NCBI RefSeq assembly: GCF_932294415.1
Contig: NC_065537.1
Coordinates: 6,738,349 to 6,802,348, forward strand
Source of the DNA: Quercus robur
Taxonomy: Eukaryota > Streptophyta > Magnoliopsida > Fagales > Fagaceae
Direction of reading: 5' to 3'
Length of the DNA: 64,000 bases
Position 1 is the stretch's first letter, and each line of letters begins with the position of its first letter. The translations under genes were made by a program, and so were the position numbers. The notes under the pieces are model-generated. The model was not told the DNA's origin. It did no database searches and saw nothing but the letters and a program-made list of their open reading frames with translations. Below are positions 12,357 to 23,791 of this stretch, in pieces.

Positions 12357-12717
12357 GAAGAACATCGATCACGCCTTTGTCTTCTGCTCCTGCTTCTTCT
12401 TCTTTCTTTCTTCTTTTTTTTTTTTTTTTTCTTCTTCTCTTTCTTTTTTCCGTTGAAGGAGATCACTCTGTAATTTCCTCTTTTCCATCTTCTGCTGCTG
12501 TTGCTTCAATGTGTTCTCTTTCTTTCTTTTCTTACTTTTGTTACTCCTTTTGAATTCCCAAGTCCCTAACGTGCCTAACATTGGAATTATGAAAGGTTTT
12601 AATTTTTTAATAAAAGCAAAAAAATTTCAGCCATTAGATTTAGATCTTTTCTTCAGCTACCCAACATGACGTGACAATGCATTGGTAGGTGCATTAAATA
12701 TTTTAAGCATTTTTAAG

Positions 12718-12937
12718 AAGAGTAATGCTCTAGGCATAAATTATTTTACAACATTTTTACAAAATATTTTTCTAATAAAAAACATTTTTACAAAATGTTG
12801 ATGTGGCCAGCCTCTTATTGGTTTTCATCCAGACCCACCATTAATATCACATTTTATTTATCAATAATCACTCACCACATCAGTAATTTGTAAAAAATTT
12901 TGTAAAATAATTTGTATCTCTAGCATTATTCTTTTAA
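12718..12937. mobile_element. MITE nested in the Mutator-like element, copy 1
   Basis: The left end reads AGTAATGCTCTAGGCATAAA followed by TTATTTTACA. The reverse complement of the right end reads AATAATGCTAGAGATACAAA followed by TTATTTTACA, giving inverted ends of about 35 bp. TTTTAAG occurs at both borders and may be the target duplication. The interior is non-coding. Confidence 0.7.
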
Positions 12938-13114
12938 GAGTAATGTAGTATCACAATATTTTACACAATTTTTTGCTATAATTTGACACATGGCAAAGTG
13001 TGAGTAATGAAAAAAAAAAAAAAATTATGGGTCTACATCTCTACCATTCACATCTCGTCACGTAGTAAATTGTGACAAAATTTGTATAAAATGTTGTGGT
13101 ACTATTATTGTTCT
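12938..13114. mobile_element. MITE nested in the Mutator-like element, copy 2
   Basis: This short element lies directly against the previous one. Its left end AGTAATGTAGTATCACAATA and right end (reverse complement ACAATAATAGTACCACAACA) are inverted and continue into TTTTA.ACAA.TTT. It has a short non-coding interior with an A run. It resembles the neighbouring MITE in style but not closely enough to be a tandem copy. Confidence 0.6.
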
Positions 13115-13810
13115 AATTTTAATTAATATTTACAGTTAAATATATAATAATTTTTAAATAATTATTTCAATTTAAAATTATTAAATAATTTATTTTATTT
13201 TATTTGAGTGTCTTTCTTCTTCTTATTATTATTATTACAAATTTGACTAATCAATATATAAATAAATAAGTAGATATTATATTTAAATTTGCTTAGGATT
13301 TGATATTTTTTTATTTGTCTTGTAAAAGTTATGATATGAAAATATATATTTGAAATATAGATATTTATATTTAATTGGATTATTTTAGTTAAATTTTCAA
13401 TTTATACTAATTTAATATTTTATTTATATTAAAATAATTATTAAATTAATTATGACGTCATCACGGTTCGACCCCGGTTTGACCTCAAAAACCTTGAACC
13501 TCTCTCTTTTATGGTTCAATGAATGGTCCGGATCTGAAAACCTTGTTGTCTTCTCAAAGGACCGAAGGCTAAGAGGGCCTTTAACTTTAATAGCAACTTG
13601 CTTATCATCTAGATTTCCTTTGTAGACAGTTGCAATTTCAGTACCAAGTATTAGATTAGGATCATAGTTATTTGTAGCTTGTTGGATGTCCTTGGCAGAG
13701 AAAACCCTGATCGTCTCTATATCTCTACCTTGGTTGCAGGAGATTTGCTTCTCTAGTAAGATTGCTCCATTGCCGATGAAGTACTCTTCTTTGGCCTCGA
13801 ATACCTGCAT

Positions 13811-14551
13811 TGCTTTCTACATCTTGATTTTCTTCTCTGTCAATAGAATCATTGAACAAGTGACTATCAATTCATATATTACATCTCAGATTTCTTCTAT
13901 ACAAATCAAAGAGTACATAATCTCCAAAAAAAAAAAGATAGTGGAATAGTTTCTTGATGTTATTGTTAATTTGGAATTAAAATACATTAAGATTTTCTCA
14001 CCTTTTGTCATCACCATTATGCTATTCCAGAGACTCATAACCTGCAGTAAGAGAGTCTTCAGGCGAATCTTAACCTACATCAACAAATAATAGTATAGTA
14101 AGCACATGTATCTTTTAACTAAAATTACCTCTAAAATAAACTAGAACTAAGTCTTTGCTAATCATGATATATTTACATAACAATAAGCAATTGGTCTAAA
14201 TCCATTTTCAGTGGATAGTTAACTCTCCATAATTCATATCATGAGTAGAAGAGAAAATTCACATTTGGAATTAAAAGGGGGAATTTCAAGTACCTTCAGA
14301 GAAAGGCCACCAAAGTTGAATCAAATACTCATTAGGGAGCAATCTTAATCTTAATCTTACCAATAACCTAAAATTCTTAATTGATGCTAATAACAGTTTT
14401 GTTGCAGGTTGTACTAGAAAGCAGCGTTACAATTTTGGTCATACTCTGCATGTAGTATTAGTCATAACTTGATGCTTCATGACAAACCACCGCACAGGCA
14501 ATCCAAAGTCCAAATCCAAATCCATTCTCCAGCCACAAGTTGTTAAAGCCT
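13811..14551. other. intergenic DNA left of the CACTA element
   Basis: No supported gene. The last three bases (CCT, 14549-14551) are the left target-site duplication of the CACTA element. Confidence 0.6.
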
Positions 14552-14555
14552 CACT

Positions 14556-15150
14556 ACAAAACGCGGGGGCCTTGGGCCGCGTTTTTTAAGCCGCGGCCAT
14601 AGAAAACGCGGCCCAAGGTGCGGCTAAAGCCCCGTTTTCAAAAATGCGGCCCAAGGCGAACCTTAAGGTCGCGTTTTCTACGCGGGGCCATAGACAGGTT
14701 CTGAGGCAGCGTTTTTTTGGGATAAAAACGCGGCCTAAGGACCTCCGCATTTTATTTTTTCTGAAACTTTTTTTTTTTTTTTTTTTGGTCTTCTTTTACT
14801 ATGGCCGCATTTTTAAAATGCGGCCCAAGGTTGAGCCTAAAGCCCCGTTTTAGAAAACGCGGCTTCACAGAGCCTTAAGGTCGCGTTTTGAACGCGGGGC
14901 CATAGACAGGTTCTGAGGCCGCGTTTTTTTAGATAAAAACGCGGCCTAGGGACTGGTCCTGAAGCCGCGCGTTGAAAACGCGGCTCTAATTCTGTTCTGA
15001 GGCCGCGTTTTCTTGATCTAGAAACGCGGCCTAAGGACTTGTTCTGAAGCCGCGTGTTAAAAACGCGGCTCTAGTTCTAGATGGGGCCACGTTTTTGAAA
15101 CGGGGCTTCAGATTTCCCCTATAGCCGCATGTTAAAAATGCGGCTTTAGG
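14556..15150. repeat. 5' subterminal palindromic array of the CACTA element
   Basis: More than a dozen copies of GCCGCGTTTT and its complement AAAACGCGGC are arranged as short hairpins, such as GCCGCGTTTTTTT with ATAAAAACGCGGC. They are separated by phrases such as CTAAGGAC and GACAGGTTCTGAG. In En/Spm the subterminal repeats are binding sites for TNPA, so these are the likely protein-binding sites here. CpG density is far above the surrounding DNA. Confidence 0.9.
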
Positions 15151-15155
15151 GGAAG

Positions 15156-15163
15156 TATAAATA
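15156..15163 (+). promoter_or_regulatory. TATA box of the CACTA element
   Basis: TATAAATA lies immediately inside the 5' subterminal array. In En/Spm a single promoter in this position drives a transcript that is alternatively spliced into the TNPA and TNPD messages. That arrangement is inferred here. Confidence 0.6.
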
Positions 15164-15189
15164 CCAATGTTCACTCTCCAACCCATCTA

Positions 15190-15589
15190 CTCTCCAACCC
15201 ATCAGATTTCAAGCGCTCCATCCAATCTACGATCTGACCCCTCATCACCTCCAACCCATCCGATCTACTCTCCATACGCTCCATCCGATCTGACCCCTCA
15301 TCACCCTCCATCCCCGGTCGACGAAATCACCACCGTGTCCGATCGATCCGAGGTCGCAGATCCAATCTTCGAGAGACTCAAAACCCTCAAATTAGTATGT
15401 CTTTTCTTCCCTTTGTTTTTAGGGGTTTTGTATTTAATAATTTTATTGGTTGTTCTCTTCTTCTTATTATTTTTCCTAAGTTGTTTTCGATGCGTAATTT
15501 GTAGACAACACCAATATTGACGTCACCACCGGCTGAGAGTAGCTTAACTGACATACTGGTGAGGAAACCTTCGTCTTCTTCGTCTCCAG
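15190..15589 (+). other. probable leader exons of the CACTA transcript
   Basis: C- and CT-rich sequence follows the TATA box by about the usual distance. A good donor (TTA|GTATGT) is at 15394/15395. An acceptor (TTTGTAG) ends at 15504, and a second donor (CCAG|GTGGGC) is at 15589/15590. This gives two short exons, 15190-15394 and 15505-15589. They probably form the 5' leader joined to the TNPD acceptor near 26294 or the TNPA acceptor at 32732. A 117-codon frame from 15167 begins too close to the TATA box to be a convincing protein. Confidence 0.45.
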
Positions 15590-17476
15590 GTGGGCTTCCT
15601 TTCGAATTATATAGCTAAATAAAAAAGCTCTCTTTATATTCTTCACTGATCTGACCCCTCATCACCCTCCATCTCCAACCCCTCATCACTAATTATTGAA
15701 TTAATTTAAGAGTAATTTGTGTATTAATTTAAGAGTAATTTGTGTATTAATTTACTAAAAATGGAAAATAAAAGACTAAGTAATTTGTGTATTAACTAGT
15801 TCATAGTAATTTGTGATATAATATTATCTGTTTGCTTTTCTGTACGTAGTTGCTGCCTTTTCAAATTTTCTTTTTGATCTTGGAGTTTATTTTAAGTATA
15901 TTTTAAAGGTGAATTCTACAGTGTAAAGTATTACTCATTCAGAGACATAATGGTTTTTTTACCTTACCTTTATATGTTTTCCATTTTTGTCTTTGCGTGA
16001 ATACCTTGCATTTCATGTGTTAGACATAAGAAAATTATCCTGGGTCTAGAATTTTTCCCATTAATTAAGTATTTCCTTCCTATTATATATTATTCCAATC
16101 ATATATTTTCATGCTTGGGACTGAACAGTACACATTGCACCAGTTCTCTTTCCTGTTTGGTTTGTTTGGTTCATTATGAAGTAGAAGTAAATGTGGATAT
16201 CATAATGACGATGCTGCTTTAGACTTTAGCATGATAAGTAGTTGTGATGTCACCATCGTTTGTTGCCAATGAAAGAGCATTAGATGCATGTCCTTTTCAA
16301 ACCACATTACTGCTTGTGGCATTTCTGCAGTGTGTGGACAAACTTGCAATTGCATGCATTCATGAACGCGCATGATGTACCTGCTTCCGCTGTTATCCTT
16401 GTATGGATATGTTTTCAGCTTTGAATTTCAATAGACCCTTATCCAACCTTGTTATCTGTTTTTATCATATTGCAACTTAGTGTCACAGGTTTTGTCTAGA
16501 TTTTTTGCAGGAATAGATGCAGAATTCTTTAGTCACTGCTTAGATTCGTTGATGACTTATAATGCACTACTTTAGTGCTTGCATAATACTTTTTGTTATT
16601 AAACTAATTGGAGAAATTCATTCTGCCTTATGCTCGATTTGCTATTTGTTTATCTTTGTCTCCCTCAGTGTATGCCTTACCGTATGAACTATACATTGTA
16701 TTGAGTATCTTTACAATTGTTTATTACTTCTTTTTTATCTTGATGTTTTTTTAATTTTACACCTTTTTCATATATAATTTAGCCATAATGTCATTTTGTG
16801 CTTACCAGGATGGTTGTTGTCGGATGTTTATTTGGCTTCTGATGATACTTTATTCCTTGAGATGCTATGGTGTGTTGCTTGAGATTCTATGGGTGTATGT
16901 GACTGAAACCTTTTGGCTGTGATCCAGCATACAAATGTTGACTAATCTGGATTAAACAAAGGTGTCCATATTCAATGCTTGCTTGGATTTCTTTTCACCT
17001 CACATGCTGTCCGCTTTTGATGTCTGAAAATTGAATTATAATAACAAGGATTTTGTCATGTGGATTGCATTATATCTCAGCAATGCTTATAATGTTATTG
17101 GACTAGATTTGTGGCATTCAATGCTTGCTTGGAATTTCTGTTTTAATTAAGAATAGGCCCTACCTTTCTTGCTTTATTAGACGCAGTGCACACCTATGTC
17201 CATGCATGTTTATTTTAAGATTATTGGATAGTTGCATGTAGGATAACTCCGAAAAACATATATTCTCTTCCTAATACAGAAATACACACAATTTGACAAA
17301 ATTTAAAGTTTTACAAGAAAGATGCATTAGCAAGCTTTATTCTTCTTAGTCTATCATTCCTACCTTGACTAGTCTGTTCAGATCCATAGCCGATCCCAAA
17401 TTTTGCTACTAAGGCTTGTTGTTGTTTGTAAAATTCCATGCTGGCAGTAGGTTTGAGTAACAAAACAATCTCCAAC

Positions 17477-17511
<35 letters not shown>

Positions 17512-17748
17512 TCTCTTGTGAATGAGGAAAATAAAGGGCATTGAGGAATTATCTAATATAGCCTGTCAATGGTTCTTAATTTTTGGGTGTGTCCCTAGTT
17601 CCCCAAAGTACTGCAGGTACGATACCCATTCATAGATCTTAACTAAAAAAAACTTTTTTTATTTCATGCATCTTCATGAACTCATTAGGTTGTTGTATAG
17701 TCAATTTTAAATCTGAACTTTGTTGAGGAGTGACTTGTTGCATTTAAT
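15590..17748. other. CACTA leader intron, no gene recognised
   Basis: T-rich, intron-like sequence. I find no supported coding exon. A 31-C run lies at 17478-17508. Confidence 0.5.
17478..17508. repeat. 31-base poly-C run
   Basis: An uninterrupted run of 31 C (G on the minus strand) stands in otherwise AT-rich DNA. Such tracts can adopt quadruplex or i-motif structures and are unstable in replication and sequencing. The glycine-rich frame across it is spurious. Confidence 0.9.
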
Positions 17749-17751
17749 CTA

Positions 17752-18222
<471 letters not shown>

Positions 18223-18451
18223 TCAGAGTTAAGTTTGGAAACGTGACCAATCGTTTCAGTTTTAATACAAAACTTAGTCAAATAGGGTTGTATACTGTCT
18301 CAGTTAAAAGTTGTATGCTGGATCACACCTTCTGACGTTTTCAACATAAACCTGTTGAATTATCAAATAATAAAAAATAATAAAAACAAATAAATAAATG
18401 ATCTAGGATCCATCGCTACATTGAACCTACAAAAGGACACATGTATAAGCA

Positions 18452-18605
18452 ATTTTTTTTTCCTTATATTTTAATTTGCTTTAGTTTAATTTAAGTTTAT
18501 ACTTGTGAAGTTCATTTCTAGAAACTTGAATTCTGACCTTTATTCCTTTCCCCCACATTCCAAAAGTATTCATACTTGTGGAATGATCATAATACCAAAG
18601 GAGCG
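18452..18605 (-). mobile_element. SINE-like copy 1, minus strand
   Basis: On the minus strand it carries a degenerate tRNA-like head (TTGGTATTATGATCATTCCA), a B-box-like AGAATTCAAGTTTC, and ends in an A run (T at 18452-18459). It is the most diverged of three related copies. Confidence 0.55.
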
Positions 18606-19708
18606 CATTGAAAATTTCTCAATTTTTTTGAAAGCGTAAATTTTGGGCTTTTAGACTTAAATCATGGATAATTATTAGGAAATTAAGAGTAAATTATTTC
18701 CTCAGCCTGAATTATATATAGTTCTAATATATATATATATATAACCAAAACCTCTAAAATTACTACAATTTTCTACGTCACCACTATTTCTTTTTCTTTT
18801 TATTTTAGATTTTATTTTATTTTATTTTAAGTTTTCTATCTTATATATTTATTATTTCTCTTTATTTTAAGTAAAACTCTATTAGATATATGTTTCAAGA
18901 GCTTGAAAATTCTACTTCAACTAAAATTCTATAACAAAATTTTCAACAAATATAAACTCCTACCAAGGTTGAAACCCTTAATACTCACTCAAATTTTCAG
19001 CATTATTTAAATAAAAAAAAAACAAAAATTCTAATTTTATATTTGTAACACCATCTTTACTATTTATTTTGAAGAACCTGAGTCCAAATTTTTGAAAACT
19101 CAACACACGGTGAAAACCTTAAGCGTCAATTGCTGCCTTCCTTCTCTCTCACTCCAATCCAATCTCTTATCTACCCAAAAAACCCAAACGTAACTATTCA
19201 GCTTTCAAATAGTTGAAATTAGAACAATATTTAAACTAGAACATTTTAACATTTGAGCTAAAAGTTTTCCGTGTATCACACGGATTAGCGACTAGTTAAT
19301 TAAAATTTCCTTATTACTAAATTATTACGTAATATTGGTTGGGACAAGAGCTTTGTTGGTTTGTTGGCACCTTCTACATTTTCAACATGATGCTTAGGGA
19401 TCAAATCTCCTCTCCTAATTATTGAATTATAAAAAAAAAAAAAAAAAAAAGGGTCCAAGATCCATTTTTGTGCCATAATTCAGGGGAGGCTCCTTTGATC
19501 AAGCTTAGGTTAAACTAATAATGCATATCTCTACAAGTGCTTTGTAGGTTTGTTGACACCTTATGACGTTTTCAACAAGCTTAGGGATCAAATCTTCTCT
19601 CTTAACTATTAAATTATAAAAAATAAATGAATAAATACAAAACAAATAAATAAATGGTCCAAGATCCACCACTGCATTGACCCTACAAAGGGACACATGT
19701 ATAAGAAT

Positions 19709-19870
19709 TTTTTTTTGACTGATATAGAACTCTATTTTAGTTTAATCTAAGTGAATGTGTGTGAAACTTCTTTCTGGAGACTTGAACTCCGACCTTTGTC
19801 TCCCCCCCCCCCCTAATACCCAACAAGTATTTATATTTATGGAGTGACCATCACGCCAAGGAAGCGTAGT
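19709..19870 (-). mobile_element. SINE copy 2, minus strand
   Basis: This is the best-preserved copy. On the minus strand it begins CTTGGCGTGATGGTCACTCC (A-box-like), then a G-rich linker, the B-box-like GGAGTTCAAGTCTCC, a 3' body ending GTTCTATATCA, and an A run. This is the layout of a tRNA-derived plant SINE. Confidence 0.7.
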
Positions 19871-20206
19871 GGTAATTTCTTAATTTTTTGAAGGCATAAA
19901 CTTTGGGCTTTTAGACTTCAATCATGGATTATTATTTAAGAATAAAAAAAGGATATTAATGCCACAGCTTGAATTATATATAGTTCAAGTTAATTAAAAT
20001 TTATTGATTGCTACATTATTACATAACATTGGTTCGAGACAAGAGCTTTGTAAGTTTGTTGGCACGTTCTAACATATTCAACATGATGCTTAGGGTTCAA
20101 ATATCTTCTCTTTTTACTATTGAATTATCAAAAAAAAAAAAAAAAAAAAAAAAGGTCCAGATCCACCATTGCATTGACCCTACAAAAGGATACAACATTT
20201 ATAAGC

Positions 20207-20350
20207 TTTTTTTTTTTTTTTTTTTTTTGATATAGAATTTTATTCTAATTTAATCTAAGTGTATGTTTGTGAAACCCATTTATAAACACTTGAACCTTGG
20301 TCTCTGTCCCTCCCCCTTACTCATACCCCACAAACATTTATATTTGTAAG
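20207..20350 (-). mobile_element. SINE copy 3, minus strand, truncated at its head
   Basis: The 3' body (AAAATTCTATATCA plus A run on the minus strand) and a B-box-like AAGGTTCAAGTG match copy 2. The A-box region is lost near 20350. Confidence 0.6.
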
Positions 20351-20760
20351 ATCCAATCAAGAGTTAGTCTTTTTATTTTTTTATTTTTTTTAAATCTCTT
20401 TAAAAAAATTATTTTCAAGCGCTTTCTCAATATTTTTTTAAAAGGACCCAAAATTATCTTTGATCATGCCATCCATTTTTTTTTTTTCATTTGTCTTTGA
20501 TAGATACTTCCCTTTTTTTCCTTTTGTTGCATTGTATGTAACGTAGTTGTGGTCCTTTATTCTATTATCATTCTTTTTTTTCTTTTCTTTTTTTGATGAG
20601 TTCTATTATCATTCTTTGTTGAATACTTAAATAAATGTATAAATAAAAATTAAGTTCGTGCACAAGGCATGTAGTTTAATTCAATTTTTGCGCCATAATT
20701 CGTGGGGAGGCTCCTTCAATCAAGCTTAGGTTAAACTAATAATGCATATCTCGGCCGTAC

Positions 20761-23467
20761 GCAACCCCAAAACCTCATCAGCCTATTCAAAAAAAAAAAA
20801 AAAAAAAACCCCAAAGCCTTATCACAATCAACCAAATTATTTCATCCTTATCAATTTGCTTTCTTGGATATGTTATCTTGTACTAAATTTATCTACAATT
20901 TTGACCTAACATGATATTACCCAATGTGAGGCCAGAATAATTCAATTAAAATATAACTATATTTTTAGATAAATATACATTTTTTTTTGAAAGGGAAGAT
21001 AAATATACATGTTAAAATATAACATTATTAGTTAAATTGAGCCTACATGTTCACAAATTTTTTTATAAATATATTATTATGTTTAGGTTTGACTTGTTTA
21101 ATAGTTGAGTTGAGTCTAAACCTGGACTTGATATTGAGTTGCTTGCTAGACAGGTAAATATAAACAAGCTTCATCTTAATCAAAGTCGAGTTATTCTTAA
21201 ACAACTCAATTCACTTATGGACCCGTCAATTAAGCACGCTTACTGGCGCAGGCTTTGGTTCCTGGTCTCTTTTGGGCCTAGGGGTTAATATAGCATTGAG
21301 TATGTCTAGTCTAATCGGGTATTAGGCTGAGACATGGGCCATTTTGTGTACCAGAAATGATTCTTCATCTTTAAGTGACACCCCTCCCTATCTTCTTTGC
21401 AAGTGTGATACAACAACTCGCAACCCAACCTGATAAACAACAAATGAAGGACTTCGATGGATTCCCCTCGTTCTTGTTTAGTTCCTTGTCCATCAAGAAT
21501 TTTAAGTGGGCCTTACAATAACACCTCAATCACCAATTTTCAATCACCAATTTTCTGATATTTGAGTTAGCATTTTCTGTCATGAATGATTTCTCTGCAT
21601 TAAGCTTTTCTACTGGGTTCTCATGCTTATTTTGTTTCACAAATACAAGTAAACATAAACTTCCGTAAAATATGGTAGTTTTGACCATCAGTTCCATGTT
21701 GAATTGAGGACTTGTAAATGACACATGTTCATGGTTTGGTAAATAATGCAATGATTTCATCTTTGAATTGTTTTCAAGAGCCACTACGAACAGCAAGAAA
21801 AATTGGTTTTCAAATATAAGTTTGGAGCATAAATTTGCAAGAAGATTCCAAGAATTCAAAACTTGGCAACTTTTCTAGCATTCTTTGTATTGTTCTTATA
21901 TGCAAAGGTTCACAGCCTTCCTTTTTCTTTGCTGGTTGTTAGGTTTCACCCAAGACAGAAGAAACGGAGTTAATGGCTGCATGCACTTAGCATTTGAGTG
22001 TGCATTTGTAATGCTTATATGTCCCGTAACTCCTGTGTGCATCTATGACATTGCGCATTAATTCTAGCACATTTGATGTTGGGAACATGTTTTTTATTTA
22101 TTTATAAAATGTTAGGAACATGATAATTGAACTAGGAATCCAATTTCAGCCATGTCTTGAAATGTCAAAGATGGATGACCTAATTGGATTGATTCATTTT
22201 CTAGTCTTCCTTGCATTCCACTAAGAGGATCTGTATTTCATCTACTAGAATCCATTAGTTTTGATGGAAGTGTTTATTAAAGTCACATCATCACTATAAT
22301 AATCGTGGCAGGACTTAATCATTGAAATTCTGAAATATGCAAGGAAGCGTCTGAATAAATGATTGAATAAATTTAGAGGTTTCTATGCAGCACAAAATCA
22401 TGGAGTCATGCAAATAGTCTATCTCAGCAGATGTTGATGCTGCTGAAATTTATAAGAACTCTAACTGGCCAGCCATACATTAAAAATCATTAATTTTTGG
22501 TTTGTTAATATGACCTTTTGGTTTACCCAGGAAATTTAAAAATTCTTTGCAGCAGTGTTTTTTTGGCAGAGTAAGGAGAAAATGCTTTGACATGATTCAT
22601 AGTGGCATATGCATATAAGTTTCTAACATAGGCAAACCAAGTTACAGTTATACAAGTCTCATTATATATGCAACAGTTACAACTTCTTATATAAAACTTT
22701 TCATGTTCTTTAATATGAATTATTTCTTAATTTCAGGTGCAAACAGTAAACAAGCCGTGTGAAAATTTCATCCAGACTGGGCATCAAAAACTGACATTCG
22801 CTACCAGGTTGAAGCTGAACCATAATTTATGCTTATTTCCCGTACAAAGAGAAATATTTTGCAACTTCATGTCACTAAATAGTATGCTGATGGAATGATT
22901 TTTATTTTGTTTGGGAGGTCTGAATTTTCTCTGGATATTTAGTTGTCTTTTGTTGTTAAAGTACATGATTTTCTGTTAGGGATGGACCTAGTAGGGGGAT
23001 CGGACCCTCCCCCGGCCCAAATTTTTTTTTTGTTTTTGTAGGTATATTTTATGTTATTAATAGTTGGGCCCCTCCCTTCCACAACCTTGGCCCCTGTTAG
23101 CCAGCCCCGCCCAGACAACCTATAGGACCCTTTTCAACTTTTTGACGCAAGGGAGAGCAAGGTGATCAAAGAGAGGAGATTGGAGTACCAAAAAGAGAGT
23201 ACAGAGTAGAGACATGAAGCAGAGGGAAGAGAGAGAGAGAGTGTGAGGGAATATAAATCAATATATAGAAAAATAGAGGGTCCACCTATGTGAATAAAAA
23301 AATAATAAAATTTTTTCCAACACGCCACTATGCGGTTTTATTTATAGAACCACGCTGTTGCGTGTTGGAAAAATATTTGAGATTTGAAACACCCATGGAA
23401 CAATGATTTTGGTGTTTGTTTTCCAAATACCAAAAATTTGGCATTTGGCATTTGCCATTCTTTTCTA
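20761..23467. other. CACTA leader intron continued, one possible exon
   Basis: Mostly AT-rich and unassigned. At 22738-22797 an acceptor (TTTCAG) precedes a short open stretch (VQTVNKPCENFIQTGHQKLT), followed by CCAG|GTTGAA. This may be a captured host exon, but I recognise no family. CAGGCTTTGGTTCCT near 21248 is shared with the LTR-like insert at 6069. A 109-codon minus-strand frame at 21530-21859 is unassigned. Confidence 0.35.
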
Positions 23468-23791
23468 GAGCATTCACAATTGGCCATGCAAATGGCATAT
23501 GTAAGCAAATTTTACCATTAAAGTACTAAAAAGGCCCCAACATTTGGCCTTGTATTGGTCTAGTATCCTAAAAAAATAATAATATTTTTTGTTGTTGGCA
23601 TGGGGGAGAAGGGAGAGAGAGAGATTGAATTATATTATTTTATTAGATAGTATATATTAATTTAATGAGTGGAATAGGAAAATAAAAATTGAGATGTTGA
23701 GGGTGTTGTAAAATAGTATGATGTAATTAATAAAGTACCTTTTTGAGATGGTAAAATAGAATAAAATAGGAATTCAAGATGTGAATGCCCT
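23468..23791. mobile_element. MITE with GAGCATTCACA ends
   Basis: The left end GAGCATTCACAATTGG and the right end (reverse complement GGGCATTCACATCTTG) are inverted, each flanked by TA. The 324-bp interior is non-coding, with AT-rich and GA-rich stretches. The TA flank could be a 2-bp target repeat (Tc1/mariner-like), but that is not secure. Confidence 0.6.

Larger units (their letters stand above)
11939..13545. mobile_element. non-autonomous Mutator-like element inserted in the pseudokinase
   Basis: This element interrupts the kinase reading frame exactly. It is flanked by TTGTCTTCC (11930-11938) and TTGTCTTCT (13546-13554), a 9-bp target duplication with one mismatch. The left end AGGTTTTGAACCCTAGACCG and the right end (reverse complement AGGTTTTCAGATCCGGACC) form degenerate inverted repeats rich in GGTTTTGA and CCGGACC. 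The interior has no transposase. It holds a 44-A run (12308-12351), GAA/CTT-rich low complexity and two nested MITEs. Nine-base repeats support the Mutator superfamily. Confidence 0.7.
11194..13810 (-). pseudogene. ZED1/WAKL-like receptor-kinase-family pseudogene, split by a transposon
   Basis: The minus-strand sequence encodes a kinase-like protein of the ZED1-related (ZRK)/wall-associated-kinase-like group, usually cytoplasmic pseudokinases acting with NLR immune receptors. The N-terminal part (13560-13810) has FSAKDIQQATNNYDPNLILG, VYKGNL and QVAIKVKGPL. After a 1.6-kb Mutator-like insertion (11939-13545), homology resumes with FFLNQVALKQLISHKNVLRL and YGCCLE. It then gives IIHLNIKSSKSIFLDESFTA, where HLN replaces the HRD catalytic motif, VYSFGVVLKEVLTG, and a normal C-terminal lobe ending at 11194. 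In-frame stops lie near 11840 and 11755, a frame change near 11500, and no good start is seen upstream of 13810 (a TAG sits just before). It is therefore a host pseudogene. Loss of the catalytic Asp is ancestral in ZRK proteins and is not itself damage. Confidence 0.8.
18340..20760. repeat. imperfect tandem repeats containing three SINE copies
   Basis: Segments around GTCCAAGATCCACCA...TGCATTGACCCTACAAA recur at about 18340-18730, 19560-19990 and 20070-20350. The flanking phrase GACAAGAGCTTTGT...GTTTGTTGGCACCTTC starts at 19346 and 20037, and GAGGCTCCTT...CAAGCTTAGGTTAAACTAAT at 19488 and 20707. Each unit includes a minus-strand SINE-like piece. The array arose by local duplication inside the CACTA element. 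Confidence 0.75.

Noticed and set aside
12239-12581. Lysine- and phenylalanine-rich frames on both strands
   Set aside because: They are produced by the 44-A run and GAA/CTT-rich DNA of the Mutator-like element.
14556-15150. Regular short palindromes suggesting a CRISPR-like array
   Set aside because: Units are variable, spacers are not unique fixed-length sequences, and the location is the end of a plant transposon.
17311-17541. Glycine-run frame on the minus strand
   Set aside because: Caused by the 31-C homopolymer; no homology on either side.
21243-21520. Possible reversed LTR sharing CAGGCTTTGGTTCCT with 6069-6650
   Set aside because: Only a short shared phrase and a TGTAAGG-like end at 21516 were seen; no second border or target repeat, so it was not called.
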